DNA of 64,000 nt from Hygrophila difformis (Eukaryota; Streptophyta; Magnoliopsida; Lamiales; Acanthaceae), in assembly GCA_030278955.1 (NCBI GenBank), contig JAOANR010000006.1, forward strand, positions 52,480,915 through 52,544,914, read 5' to 3'. Made by a program: the position numbers and the translations under genes. This document shows, in pieces, positions 37,176 to 47,529 of this stretch. The notes below the pieces were generated by a model. That model saw only the letters and a program-made list of their open reading frames with translations. It did not search any database and was not told the DNA's origin. Position 1 is the stretch's first letter, and each line of letters opens with the position of its first letter.

Positions 37176-37225
37176 ATACAACTAGTAATGCAATATTCTA
37201 AAATTAATTCAACCCTTTTTACAAT

Positions 37226-37238
37226 TGGTATCAGAGCC
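37226..37238 (+). promoter_or_regulatory. Pararetrovirus primer-binding site (tRNA-Met)
   Basis: TGGTATCAGAGCC, complementary to the 3' end of initiator tRNA-Met. By convention it marks position 1 of a caulimovirid genome and the start of minus-strand DNA synthesis. Confidence 0.95.
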
Positions 37239-37257
37239 CAGAACGATTAATCTGGAC

Positions 37258-37992
37258 ATGAGTAATCATAATAATAATAATCATATATTAAACTATCATA
37301 TGTCGAGATTAAGATTAGATACTTCAGAACAACTATATCCAGAATATATCCCAACAGCAAGATATCCTTTAGATGAAAATCAAGAAATAGATTATCCACT
37401 AAGTACGATTAATCCACTCGATACTGAAAACTATATAATAAATAGAAATGATGAATATGCACAAAATAACACCGATAGCTTGATGATACAAGCAAGAATT
37501 GAAAGAGCATTTCTAAACAGAATAAGAGGATTAGAACCACAAATAAGACCACTTACAGAAATAAGAACCAGCGATAATCGAAGATTTTTAACACCCACAT
37601 TTAATCCTGATCATGAAATAAGCCAAAGAGAAATAGAAAATATGGATCAACAAATAGAAGAAAGAAAAACATACATAGACAGAAGAAGGCGAAGATTAAA
37701 TAGACTGCAAAACGATGAAGAATTTGGAATAAGACTAGGAAATAGAGGAAAAAGATTACTATGGATAGGAAACTATATAATCGAAACGGAAGAATATAAT
37801 GGTAATTTAATACAAATTATATCAAAAAGAGATGAAGAACAAGAGTTATTATCACAAGTCAAATTAACTATAATCAACAATGAAATTACAACTTACAGAA
37901 TGTTTCCAGGATATATAATACATAACACCATGTTTACTAGAGCACCTTCACCCGAATTTTCAGATCAAGAATCACATTATAGTGAAGACTAA
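37258..37992 (+). CDS. Pararetrovirus ORF1, 244 aa, unknown function
   Basis: The first ATG after the PBS is at 37258; the frame opens at a TTG inside the PBS, which I reject as a start. The N-terminus is Asn-rich. The centre has a charged, probably coiled-coil stretch (about residues 130-155, ending in an Arg-rich RRRRLNRL), and the C-terminus is acidic (EFSDQESHYSED). It is uninterrupted here but broken by point changes and a MITE in copy 2. No family is recognised; small 5' proteins of other caulimovirids are often virion- or vector-associated, but that is only an analogy. Confidence 0.75.
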   Translation: MSNHNNNNHILNYHMSRLRLDTSEQLYPEYIPTARYPLDENQEIDYPLSTINPLDTENYIINRNDEYAQNNTDSLMIQARIERAFLNRIRGLEPQIRPLTEIRTSDNRRFLTPTFNPDHEISQREIENMDQQIEERKTYIDRRRRRLNRLQNDEEFGIRLGNRGKRLLWIGNYIIETEEYNGNLIQIISKRDEEQELLSQVKLTIINNEITTYRMFPGYIIHNTMFTRAPSPEFSDQESHYSED

Positions 37993-37996
37993 TAAA

Positions 37997-38323
37997 ATGC
38001 CAGGAATAAAGTTAGAAAATGAAACATTAGAAAGACTGATTATTAAAATTCATGAAATAGAAAGACAACCACAAGATATAAGCACCATAATAATGAAATA
38101 AAAATTATTAAGAATAAAATTTAAGATTTCTAAAATGATAGATGAAAGAGAAGCATATGTAATTATACAAAAACATATGTATCCAGAAAAAGAAGAATCG
38201 GAGTTAATAAAAGAATGGTACTTAAATGAATTAGAAATAATAGAAATAGAAGAATTAGAAAGGGAAACTGAAATAGATGAAGTAAACAACTTCATTAGAA
38301 ACATAAGAAATATTAGAAGATGA
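37997..38323 (+). pseudogene. Pararetrovirus ORF2, one nonsense codon
   Basis: ATG at 37997, 108-codon frame ending TGA at 38321-38323. A TAA at 38099-38101 interrupts it; copy 2 has CAA there. The product would be highly charged and helical (EIEELERETEIDEV). Its stop overlaps the ORF3 start as ATGA, suggesting coupled or reinitiated translation. Function unknown. Confidence 0.75.
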
Positions 38324-38673
38324 GTTATCTAGAAGATTTAGAAACAATAAAAGATGGAATTGAACTAATAAAAGAACTAATGATAAGTCTAGATACAAGA
38401 CTCTACAATATCGAAAGATACATAGACAAAACAATAATTAAAACTCCACAAAAGCAAGTAGAATTAGAAAAGTCACTCCCACTACCAAAATGGGAGAAGA
38501 CACCAGAACCAGGAAGTCTCGATCATAGAGTAATGATGAAAGAAATAGAAAAACTAAACAAACAAAACAAAATTAGAATTCTTATAGACAAAGTAGAAAA
38601 ATTAAAAAAGATAAATGAAGAACTAAAGGAAGATAAATTAGAAATTAGAGAAGATAAGGAAGAAACAGAATGA
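38320..38673 (+). CDS. Pararetrovirus ORF3, coiled-coil protein, 117 aa
   Basis: An N-terminal helix (DLETIKDGIELIKELM), a Pro-rich linker (LPLPKWEKTPEPGS, about residues 72-85) and a Lys/Glu-rich C-terminal coiled coil. Size, coiled coils and position directly before the coat protein resemble the virion-associated protein of CaMV-type viruses, which binds capsids and movement protein. It overlaps ORF2 and the CP by 4 nt each (ATGA). Both copies are intact. Confidence 0.7.
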   Translation: MSYLEDLETIKDGIELIKELMISLDTRLYNIERYIDKTIIKTPQKQVELEKSLPLPKWEKTPEPGSLDHRVMMKEIEKLNKQNKIRILIDKVEKLKKINEELKEDKLEIREDKEETE

Positions 38674-40133
38674 ATACAAGTATAGAAGACTTAATAAATG
38701 AATTAAGTAGTGATTTAGAACGACTAAATTTAGAACCAATATATACAGGAACATTTTCAGAAACAGAATTAGAAACTAATGAAAGCGATTTGGAAGAACA
38801 TAAGGTCTTTATGAACAATCATAGATTATATTTACCATCATCAGAAGTAGTCGGAGAAAGTAGCACTACCCTGCCAAGAGAAGGTGTAACAGGAACTATA
38901 ACAATGGAAGTAGATCAAACCACAAATAGACAAAATGTAGACAATTATCAAAGTAGATTACAAAATTTACCTTCAAGAAATTTTCCAATAAGAAAAACAT
39001 CTAAAAAAGAAATTTGGAAGTACAATGAAGATTTTGAGCTAAAAGAAACAAGAATAGGAAATGTGAGACCAGGAGATGCAATATTTCTAAACCTGGATTG
39101 TCTTAAACATCCAAGTCTAGAACTAGAAAAATGGAAACAGATAATAAGAATACATTTAATGTCAGAAGAAAGTACGTCAAGAGCAAAAACATTAAAAATA
39201 TGGAATTTAGTCCAAGGAAATGTGGCACAATTCCTTGCAGGAATTTCCTCAAATACAAAACAAACTTATATGAACACAATTACTCAAGGATTTGGACAAG
39301 ATGTAAACACAGGAATAGAGGAATTTATCAATATCACACAAGAAGAATTCCTAGGAGTACAGAGCTTAGATAATAATGCTATAATAGAAGAACGAGATCA
39401 AGCATTACTAAGATTAAATAAAATAAGACTAAGAGATTTATGCTTTTTTGATCAATTCTCTGAACAATTTAAAAGTTACTATTATACAGCTTATACAAGC
39501 TCACAAAATAATGAACACACCATGAACTCTATATTTTCAAAACTACCATCACCATGGGATGAATATATGTGGAAAACATGGATTCAAAATAAATATGACT
39601 ATCCGAATAATTTAGGAAGCCGCATAAGATTAATAAGACAGGTAATAACTGAGTTATGTTACCAAAGAAAAATATTAGACCACACTAAAATATATAATAA
39701 AGCTGCTGATTTATGCTGTCAAGAAAATGCAGAAAATTTTGAATGGGGGAAAAAATAAATCATATAGGAAAAATAAGAGATTTAAAAAATTTAAACCAAT
39801 AAAAAGAAAATTTAAGAAAGGAAAAGATTTAAAATCTTTAATAAGAAAAAATTCTTTAAGCCAAAATTTGGAAGAAAATATTATAAAAGAAGAAATGATA
39901 AAAGACAAAATAAAAAGAATCCAACCACATGTAAATGTTATAACTGTGGAGAAATAGGACACTTTGCAAGTGATTGTACAAAACCAAAGAAAAAACAAGT
40001 AAGATTTATGGAATATGATATTATAGATGAACAAATATTCAAAGAAATAGAATCAGATCTAGAAAGTATAAGTGAACCAGAATCAGGAGATGAGATATAT
40101 GAAGTAAAATTCTCTGAAATAGAAAATGAATAA
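38670..40133 (+). pseudogene. Pararetrovirus coat protein, frameshifted
   Basis: It starts at ATG 38670, with an acidic N-terminus followed by the capsid core (WNLVQGNVAQFLAGISS region). An extra G in the run at about 39745-39750, compared with copy 2, shifts the frame, so translation stops at 39756-39758. Beyond it, in another frame, lie the Lys-rich basic region and the CCHC zinc knuckle (CYNCGEIGHFASDC, near 39933-39975) that binds nucleic acid in capsid proteins. The stop at 40131-40133 overlaps the movement-protein ATG by 8 nt. Copy 2 is uninterrupted. Confidence 0.9.
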
Positions 40134-41502
40134 AGATAAAGAAATAATCACAGAAGAACAAGAGGAAACAAAAGAAATAGAATATGTAGAACAATATGAA
40201 GGACAAAGAGGATATGCAATAAAAGCTATCTTAAGTCCAGAACAAATTAATAAAATACAAGGATTAGACCTAAAACATGGATTCAAGCATACAAATTTTA
40301 ATATACTATCAAGAACATTCTCAAGAAATAATATAGTAATCCATGAATATCATGAACTAGAAAAAACAGTAGATGTATGTAACACTAATACTACTCTAAA
40401 ACTACACCTTTTAACAAAAGATATAATAAATAAAGGGTTAGAAAAATTAAGTAGAAAGAAAACAGAGAAAATACAATACGTACATTTAGCAGGAGTAAAG
40501 ATTCTAATAAAATCCTTATTTAGAAGTGGAATAGACTTACCAGTAACAATAAGCCTACATGATTCAAGATTATTAAATCCACAAGACTCACATTTAGGAA
40601 CTATTAATGGAAACCTAATTTACCAAAAACTACTATTTACATGTTACCCAAACTATTGTGTATCTTTACAAGATCAAAATATAGACGAAACATTAACCCT
40701 ATACATAAAAGTACATAGGAATGATGTAATGAAAAATGAAAGTAAAATATTTACAGTACATTATAGTGCTTTTTATAGCTACCTAAATAGCAATAGACTA
40801 AAACCTTATGATGATAAAAAGACAATAGAAATACACGAAGCATGTAGAGACACAATAGCAGATCTAATATTACCAGAATTGAATAATCCAACGTTACAAG
40901 ATGATTGGATAATTGATCTTGCAGACAAGAAAAATACAATAGAGATAGGAAAACCATTAGAAAATAGGAGACCACAATTATCCTATGTAGGAAGAACAAT
41001 GAGTAGCAGAAAAAGTATAGATTATAGCCCAAGAACAAATCTAATACTTGACCAACCAAGACATAGTATTGATATCCCATACGAAAAGAGTAAACAAAAA
41101 GCCCAAACATGGAGAATTATTATAGAATATTATAATGGCACAAACTGGATAAAAGGACCAAATATATTAGTAGACACTGGAGCTGGTAAAAACCATATAG
41201 GAAAAACTTGTATAAACGGATTAACAAAGCATATAGGAACAGAATATATCTATACTACTTTTGAAGGAGAAGTAAAAAGAGTAAATGAAATAGTAATAGT
41301 ACCAATAAAACTAGGTACAGACTTAATAGAAGAAGTAAAATGTTATGTAGCAGAAGAAGAATGAACATCTAGTAGCACTTATCATGTCTTGTTAGGCAAC
41401 GAGTTTTTAGACTCATTAAACAAATATACGATAACATGAGAGATTTTTAGTGGAAAAACAAAAAATGGAAAAGCTTTCGTAATAGGAAAAGCATATATAT
41501 GA
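40126..41502 (+). pseudogene. Movement protein with C-terminal protease-like domain
   Basis: Residues of roughly 90-270 are a 30K-superfamily movement protein (LPVTISLHDSRLLNPQDS, YPNYCVSLQDQNIDETLTLY), which forms tubules for cell-to-cell spread. The same frame continues into a retropepsin-like segment with VDTGAGKNHIG (about 41171-41203) and LLGNEFL (about 41389-41409). TGA at 41362-41364 (GGA in copy 2) and TGA at 41437-41439 interrupt the tail. The natural end at 41500-41502 overlaps the POL start as ATGA. The MP core is intact, the tail is not. Confidence 0.85.
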
Positions 41503-43421
41503 AAGAAATTAGATTTCCAACAACAGTATACCTAGAGTTAACTATACTACAAACAAATATAACAACGTGTGCTATACTAGATACAGGAGCAGAAATCACA
41601 TTAATACAAGAACATTTAATAAAAGAATGAGAAGTAAATAAAAGACCAATAGAAGTACATGGAGCTACTGGACATAGTCTAATTATTAATAAAATAGCTA
41701 AAGATGTTCAAATAATTTTAGGTAATAAAATATTTACAATACAAGAAGTATATATTAGCCCAGTAAAAACAATTGATGTATTATTAGGAACAGATTTTAC
41801 AAGCTTATTTCAAAGCTTTAGAGTAGATAGATATAATATCCAACTTAGATCAGCATGTAACCATTACATCACTATTCCGAGAATAAGGAAACCATACAGA
41901 GTTCTGCAGAAACGTGGTGAAAAAGGAGAAATTATAAAACAACCAATTAATTACTATATAAAATTCAAAATCCACAAAATTAAAAAACAAGTGCTAATTC
42001 AAAAACCAGAAGATTTTGATAGATATGAACTTCATGAAACAATAAAATATATCTCTGAGAACTATGGAGAAAATCCAATTGAAAAATGGAATCTTAATAA
42101 AATATATGCAGAATTAAAAATGAAAAATAACGATACAATAATAAGAACTCAACCTATGATGCATAATCAAGAAGATATTGAAGAACTTGGAAAACAGATA
42201 AATGAATTACTAGAATTAGACCTTATTCAAGAATCTATAGCAGAACATAATAGTCAGGCTTTTTTGGTTAGAAATAGTAGTGAACAAATAAGAAAGAAAC
42301 CAAGATTAGTAATAAATTATAAAGAACTAAACAAAAACATGATATTTGATGGATATTTTCTACCAAACAAAGAAAATCTAATAGGATTAGCTAGAGGTAG
42401 AACTATTTATTCAAAATTTGATTGCAAAAATGGATTTTGGCAAATTAAAATGCATCCAGATAGTATAAAATATACAGCCTTTAGTACACCCCAAGGACAC
42501 TATGAATGGAAAGTTATGCCATTTGGAATAAAAAATGGACCACAAATATTTCAAAGAAAAATAGATAAAACATTCAAAAAATTTAGCAATTTCATATTTG
42601 TATACGTAGATGATATACTAATAGCATCAAATAGTATAGAAGAACATAAGAAACATTTAGATATATTTGCAAAACTTTGTAAAGATCATGGATTGATTTT
42701 ATCAGAAAAGAAAGCAGAAATATTTAAAAATGAGATAGAATTTTTGGGACTAATATTGAATAATCTTGGAATTAAAATGCAACCACACATAAGCACAAAA
42801 CTTGTTACAATGCCCGATGAACTTAGAAATAAGTTAAACATCCAAAGGTTTCTTGGAATTCGGAATTATGCAGAAGGATTTATATCAAATTTAGCAAAAA
42901 AGACAAATGATTTAAGAAAATTAATTAGAAAAAATAATAAAATAGGATGGAATAATCAACATACTGAAATTGTTAAGCAATTAAAAGAAGAATGCTCCAA
43001 ATTACCCCCGTTAAGATTACCCGACGAAAAAGATAATTTAATAGTACAAACGGATAGCTCAGACTATCATTGGGCAGGTTTGTTAAAAACAGATACTGGT
43101 GAAATTTGTAGATATGCGTCAGGAACATTACAAGGAGCAGCCATAAATTATAGTACGAATGAGAAAGAATTACTTGCAGTGATTAAATCAATAGATAAAT
43201 TTTCATTTTGGTTACTAAGTAGAAAGTTTAAGGTATTAACAGACAATACACAAGTTAAACCTTTAATTTATAATAAAGTACCAAATAAACCCCAATATAG
43301 AAGAATAATAAGATATCAGACTTTTTTGTCAATGTACGATTTTACTGTTGAATATATTAAAGGGACTGACAATTATCTAGCTGATTTCTTAAGCAGGAAC
43401 CCTGAATATGGAGAACAATGA
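41499..43421 (+). pseudogene. Pararetrovirus polymerase (protease-RT-RNase H), one stop
   Basis: ATG at 41499, 640 codons. The protease has LDTGAEITLI (residues about 27-36) and LLGTDF. Reverse transcriptase follows, with KFDCKNGFWQIKMHP, MPFGIKNGPQIFQ and the catalytic YVDD (near 42600-42615). RNase H has TDSSDY, NEKELLAV, VLTDN and NYLADFLSR, all acidic residues in place. A single TGA at 41628-41630 interrupts the protease, and copy 2 has the same stop. From 41991 on the frame is open. It ends 14 nt inside the next gene. The enzyme would copy pregenomic RNA into DNA. Confidence 0.92.
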
Positions 43422-44496
43422 ACAATGGGATGATGCTGGTCTGACCGACCACATCTATCAAGAAATAGATCGACTACAAAAATTACTACAGTCCACTATG
43501 AACAGACAATTAAAACTACAACAATTGATTGTCGGGAGTTTTCTGGACGAACACAAGACTATCAACGACGATCTATACGAATGTAACAAGTGTTTACAGG
43601 GACTACTAACTATCATGGAAGAAAATTTCTACACTACTGAAGAACATAATACTGGTGTTTCAGACCAGGAAGGGAAAGCTGATCCTGTCCCAAAAGAGGA
43701 CAAACAAGCAAAACAATCTGGGGATGCAAGACCTTCGACTTCGTCGAAAAACATTGCAGAAACAAAAAACTATTTCTGTGACAATATTCCTCAACCAGCA
43801 CCTATTAGCCTTGAGACTAGAAACTTTTTAGCAGAATACCATACCCTTAGCAGCTACATATACTCCTTGCCTAGACAAGAAACCTCATTTTACACTGAAT
43901 TCACCAAATCCCTACATCCACAAGTAACAATTTTACCAGGCTGTGACCCAAACTTTGTCTCAAACTGTTTCAAATTCGGTTTTATCAGAACTATTTTCCT
44001 GTCCCCTTTACGAACCGAAATATCCAAATTACCCGTAATAATAGAAGGCCTAAACATAAGACCCAAAACCCAAAAACTAAAGGTATTCTCTATTAGTCCA
44101 GAAGTCAAATACTCAGCCTACCATCTTATTATTGCCGAAGAAATCATTAAACCAGAAACCTACCCTCAAGACTATGGAATCCCCAAAACAGAAATCTTTA
44201 ATGATAAATACATCAACTTCAAAAGAGCAATGGGCATACGTGCTGTCCATGAACAAATGAAGAGACTATACAACCAAGGAGCAGGAATCTTTTTTGGAAA
44301 TGAAGAAATCATAATGATTGAACAATTGAACACTCCAGGATTCAGATCAGGAAACCTAGCAGGACTAATTCAGAAGTTTGATACATACAATTTTGAATGC
44401 TCAGAAGAAGTCAAGAGTATTTGGAAGAAAGCCGTAGAAAAATCCACCACAAGTCTGAAGACAAGAACATTTCTTAGGAAAGAGACAACAAAGTGA
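43408..44496 (+). CDS. Transactivator/inclusion-body protein, 362 aa
   Basis: This follows the polymerase with a 14-nt overlap, the place of the TAV/ORF VI protein in CaMV-like viruses. The N-terminal 110 residues are acidic and helical, with a CNKC pair and a low-complexity linker. The C-terminal half holds the conserved core (PGCDPNFVSNCFKFGFIRT; GAGIFFGNEE, near 44280-44305). In known viruses this protein allows reinitiation on polycistronic RNA and builds the replication factory. The frame is intact. In copy 2 it is frameshifted and split by a retrotransposon. Confidence 0.85.
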   Translation: MENNEQWDDAGLTDHIYQEIDRLQKLLQSTMNRQLKLQQLIVGSFLDEHKTINDDLYECNKCLQGLLTIMEENFYTTEEHNTGVSDQEGKADPVPKEDKQAKQSGDARPSTSSKNIAETKNYFCDNIPQPAPISLETRNFLAEYHTLSSYIYSLPRQETSFYTEFTKSLHPQVTILPGCDPNFVSNCFKFGFIRTIFLSPLRTEISKLPVIIEGLNIRPKTQKLKVFSISPEVKYSAYHLIIAEEIIKPETYPQDYGIPKTEIFNDKYINFKRAMGIRAVHEQMKRLYNQGAGIFFGNEEIIMIEQLNTPGFRSGNLAGLIQKFDTYNFECSEEVKSIWKKAVEKSTTSLKTRTFLRKETTK

Positions 44497-44768
44497 AATA
44501 AGCAGTGACGACAAAGAGAACCAATGTAGCACCAAGAAAAGAATAATGCAGCTAGACGTATGCAATGACGCAATTGAACAAGAAGACAACCAAGGGAATC
44601 AATAAAAAAGTAAATGATTGAAGACAACAAGACAAAAAGGACGGCTAATAATGCATGACTAAAAGATGAAAATGACAACTATGGAATCTCAATAATGGAG
44701 GAGAAATGGAGGATGAAGATGAGGCCACGTAAATCAATTCAGAACCACATGATCTCCAAGACTCCATC

Positions 44769-44775
44769 TATAAAA
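44769..44775 (+). promoter_or_regulatory. Pararetrovirus pregenomic-RNA TATA box, copy 1
   Basis: TATAAAA followed by GGAGG, downstream of the last gene, as for 35S-type promoters. The same box is conserved in copy 2 (46209-46215, minus). Transcription would start near 44800. Confidence 0.75.
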
Positions 44776-44901
44776 GGAGGAATGATTCACGAAGAAGGCA
44801 GAAGTGAAGATACCCACCAAAATACTCTTTCTTTTGCATTTCTTTGTAATCTTTTAGTTCTCTCTCTTTGATGTAAAACTATGAGTAATTTTAAAGCTTT
44901 C

Positions 44902-44907
44902 AATAAA
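44902..44907 (+). terminator. Pararetrovirus poly(A) signal, copy 1
   Basis: AATAAA about 130 nt downstream of the TATA box. In caulimovirids the signal lies just after the transcription start, is bypassed on first passage and used after a full circle. Conserved in copy 2 at 46075-46080. Confidence 0.7.
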
Positions 44908-45369
44908 AAGATGATCGGCTAAGTACAATAGCCTGATCATTCCAGTAAATATCTTCGAGTATATTTTTCTAAAGTCTACCAAAATTCTGAATATATGTGA
45001 GTGAGTGAAACATATGTGAGAATCATGTCATCGATACAGTGATTTCCGAGAGGTCGTGCATACCGGAGTAAGGCAGGAGGCCTGAAAGAAGGATAGCAGA
45101 CGAGGAAAGAAGGTTACTCGTTGAGGACTCGATCAAAAAGTTTCAACCACAAAGCTTATACTACGGAAGCGAGGTAGACCCTGAAATTTTACTTTGAATG
45201 ATAAATACTGCGAATGATCATGGCATATATTTTGATTAATTACGTTTTCTGGAAGCGCAACAAAACGTTAGATATATACCAGTCTGTGACTTTTCATATA
45301 CCAGATTATTTGATAAAAATACAAAAAACACAGAGCCACTAGATAAAAAAGATAAAAATATCATTAATA
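44908..45369 (+). other. Pararetrovirus leader sequence, copy 1
   Basis: Non-coding leader between the poly(A) signal and the break point of the integrated copy. Its reverse complement is at 45611-46074 in copy 2. It ends AAAATATCATTAATA at the junction. No large ORF. Confidence 0.65.
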
Positions 45370-45610
45370 AATAATAAATAATAGATAATTATATAATAAC
45401 AATAATTAATTATAATTAATAATTAGTTAATAATAATAAATATAATAATAACAATAAAGATAAACAAATAAATAAAATATAAAACAATAATGCAAGACAT
45501 CCAACTTAAAGACATATATAAATTTGTGGGTCAATCTCTAAGAATGAAACTAAGAGGTACTAAACTCAAAGTTTTTGTGTTAGAAGGTATATAACTCTAA
45601 AAACCCCTTT
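45370..45610 (-). repeat. Pararetrovirus intergenic segment F (centre)
   Basis: Inverted copy of 36419-36664. It forms the asymmetric spacer between the two leader arms of the inverted repeat. Confidence 0.7.
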
Positions 45611-46074
45611 TATTAATGATATTTTTATCCTCCTTATCTAGTGGTTCTGTGTATTATGTATTTTTATCAAACAATCTAGTATATGAAAAGTCACAGACTG
45701 GTATATATCTAACTTTTTGTTGTCTTTGCAGAAAACGTAATTAATTGAAATATATGCCATGATCATTCACAGTATTTATCATTTAAAGTAAAATTTCAGG
45801 GTCTACCTCGCTTTCGTAGTATAAGCTTTGTGGTTGAAACTTTCTGATCGAGTCCTTCAACGAGTAACCTTCTTTCCTCGTCTGCTATCCTTCTTTCAGG
45901 CCTCCTGCCTTACTCCGGTATGCACGACCTTTCGGAAATCACTGTATCGATGACATGACTCTCAACATATGTTTCACTCACTCACATATATTCAGAATTT
46001 TGGTAGAATTTTAGAAAAATATACTCGAAGATATTTACTGGAATGATCAGGCTATTGTACTTAGCCGATCATCT

Positions 46075-46080
46075 TTTATT
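46075..46080 (-). terminator. Pararetrovirus poly(A) signal, copy 2
   Basis: AATAAA on the minus strand, at the position matching 44902-44907 of copy 1. Confidence 0.65.
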
Positions 46081-46208
46081 GAAAGCTTTTAAAATCACTC
46101 AGAGTTTTACATCAAAGAGAGAACTTTTAAAGATTACAAAGAAATGCAAAAGAAAGAGTATTCTGGTGGGGTATCTTCACTTCTGCCTTCTTCATAAGTC
46201 TTGCCTCC

Positions 46209-46215
46209 TTTTATA
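46209..46215 (-). promoter_or_regulatory. Pararetrovirus TATA box, copy 2
   Basis: TATAAAAGGAGG on the minus strand, facing the copy 1 promoter across about 1.45 kb. Confidence 0.7.
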
Positions 46216-47107
46216 GATGGAGTTCTGAAGATCTAATGGTCCTGAATTGAGATACGTGGCATCATCTTCTCCCTTCTTTTCTTCTCCATTATTGATGTTC
46301 GGTGGCTGTCACTTTCTTCTTTAATCATGCACTTTGAGCTGTCTTCTTGTAATAATTCATCCGGTGGCTATGCATTATTGTCTTCAATAATTCACTTGTT
46401 TATTGTTTTTCTTCTTTGTTTGCATGTGTAATTTCGTCATGGCATACGTCTTGCTGCATTATTCTCTTCTTAGTGCTACATTGGTCCTCTTTGTCGTCAC
46501 TGCTTACTTCACTTCGTTGTCTCTTTCCGAAGAAATGTTCTTGTCTTCAGACTTGTAGTGGATTTTTCTACAGCTTTCTTCCAGATATTCTTGACTTCTT
46601 CTGAGCATTCAAAATTGTATGTGTTAAATTTTTGAATTAGTCCTGCTAAGTTTCCTGATCTGAATCCTGGAGTGTTCAATTGTTCAATCATTACGATTTC
46701 TTCATTTCCAAAAAAGATTCATGCTCCTTGGTTGTATAATCTTTTCATCTGTTCATGGACGGCACGTATTCCCATTGCTCTTTTGAAGTGGATGTATTTG
46801 TCATTGAAGATTTCTGTTTTGGGGGTTCCATATCTTGATGATAACTTTCTGGCTTAGTGATTTCTTCTGCAATAGCAAGATGGTAGGAAGAGTGTTTGAC
46901 TTCTGGACTAATAGAAAATATTTTCAGTTTCTGTGTTTTTGGTCTTATGTTTAGGGCTTCAATTAATACAGGTAATTTGGATATTTCGGTTCGTAAAGGG
47001 GACAGGAAAATAGTTCTGATAAAGCCGAATTTGAAACAGTTCGAAACAAAGTTTGGGTCGCAGCCTGGTAAAATAGTTACTTTTGGATGTAGGGATTTGG
47101 TGAATTC

Positions 47108-47222
47108 TGTAATACCCGTGAAATCAGTAAGGCAACTTCGAGGACGAAGTTGATTCTTAAGCAGGGTAGTCTGTAATACCCGTGGAATCAGTCACCCATA
47201 AATAAATAAACAAACAAATATA

Positions 47223-47253
<31 letters not shown>

Positions 47254-47469
47254 TAAAACGAGAAATAGAATCTAATTCCAAAGATTAAAAAGGAATTTAA
47301 ATTCCACGAACCCGTGAAGTCGAAAATTATAATACCCTATATTATTAATATATTTTAAATTAATCTATTTTATTATATATATTAAAATCATTTTATTACT
47401 TGTATAATTATTGATATGCATAGTAATTTATTAACACACATATATATACATATAATTATAATATCATCT

Positions 47470-47529
<60 letters not shown>

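Larger units (their letters stand above)
36419..45369 (+). mobile_element. Endogenous pararetrovirus (Caulimoviridae), copy 1
   Basis: A complete, permuted linear unit of about 8.95 kb. It has a PBS, ORF0-ORF3, coat protein, movement protein with a protease-like tail, protease-RT-RNase H, and a transactivator-like protein, followed by a promoter and poly(A) signal. There are no LTRs and no integrase, as expected for Caulimoviridae. CP before MP in separate frames resembles cavemovirus/solendovirus-like genomes, but the genus is only inferred. Lesions: stop in ORF2, frameshift in CP, two stops in the MP tail, one stop in POL. Copy 2 lies inverted at 45370-60555. Confidence 0.95.

Noticed and set aside
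37225..37257. Upstream TTG start for pararetrovirus ORF1
   Set aside because: The TTG is inside the primer-binding site. The ATG at 37258 is the first proper start and is conserved in copy 2.
39711..40034. Hydrophobic membrane-like protein on the minus strand (and its mirror at 56921-57244)
   Set aside because: It is the antisense shadow of the Lys-rich region of the coat protein; AAA codons read as TTT on the other strand.
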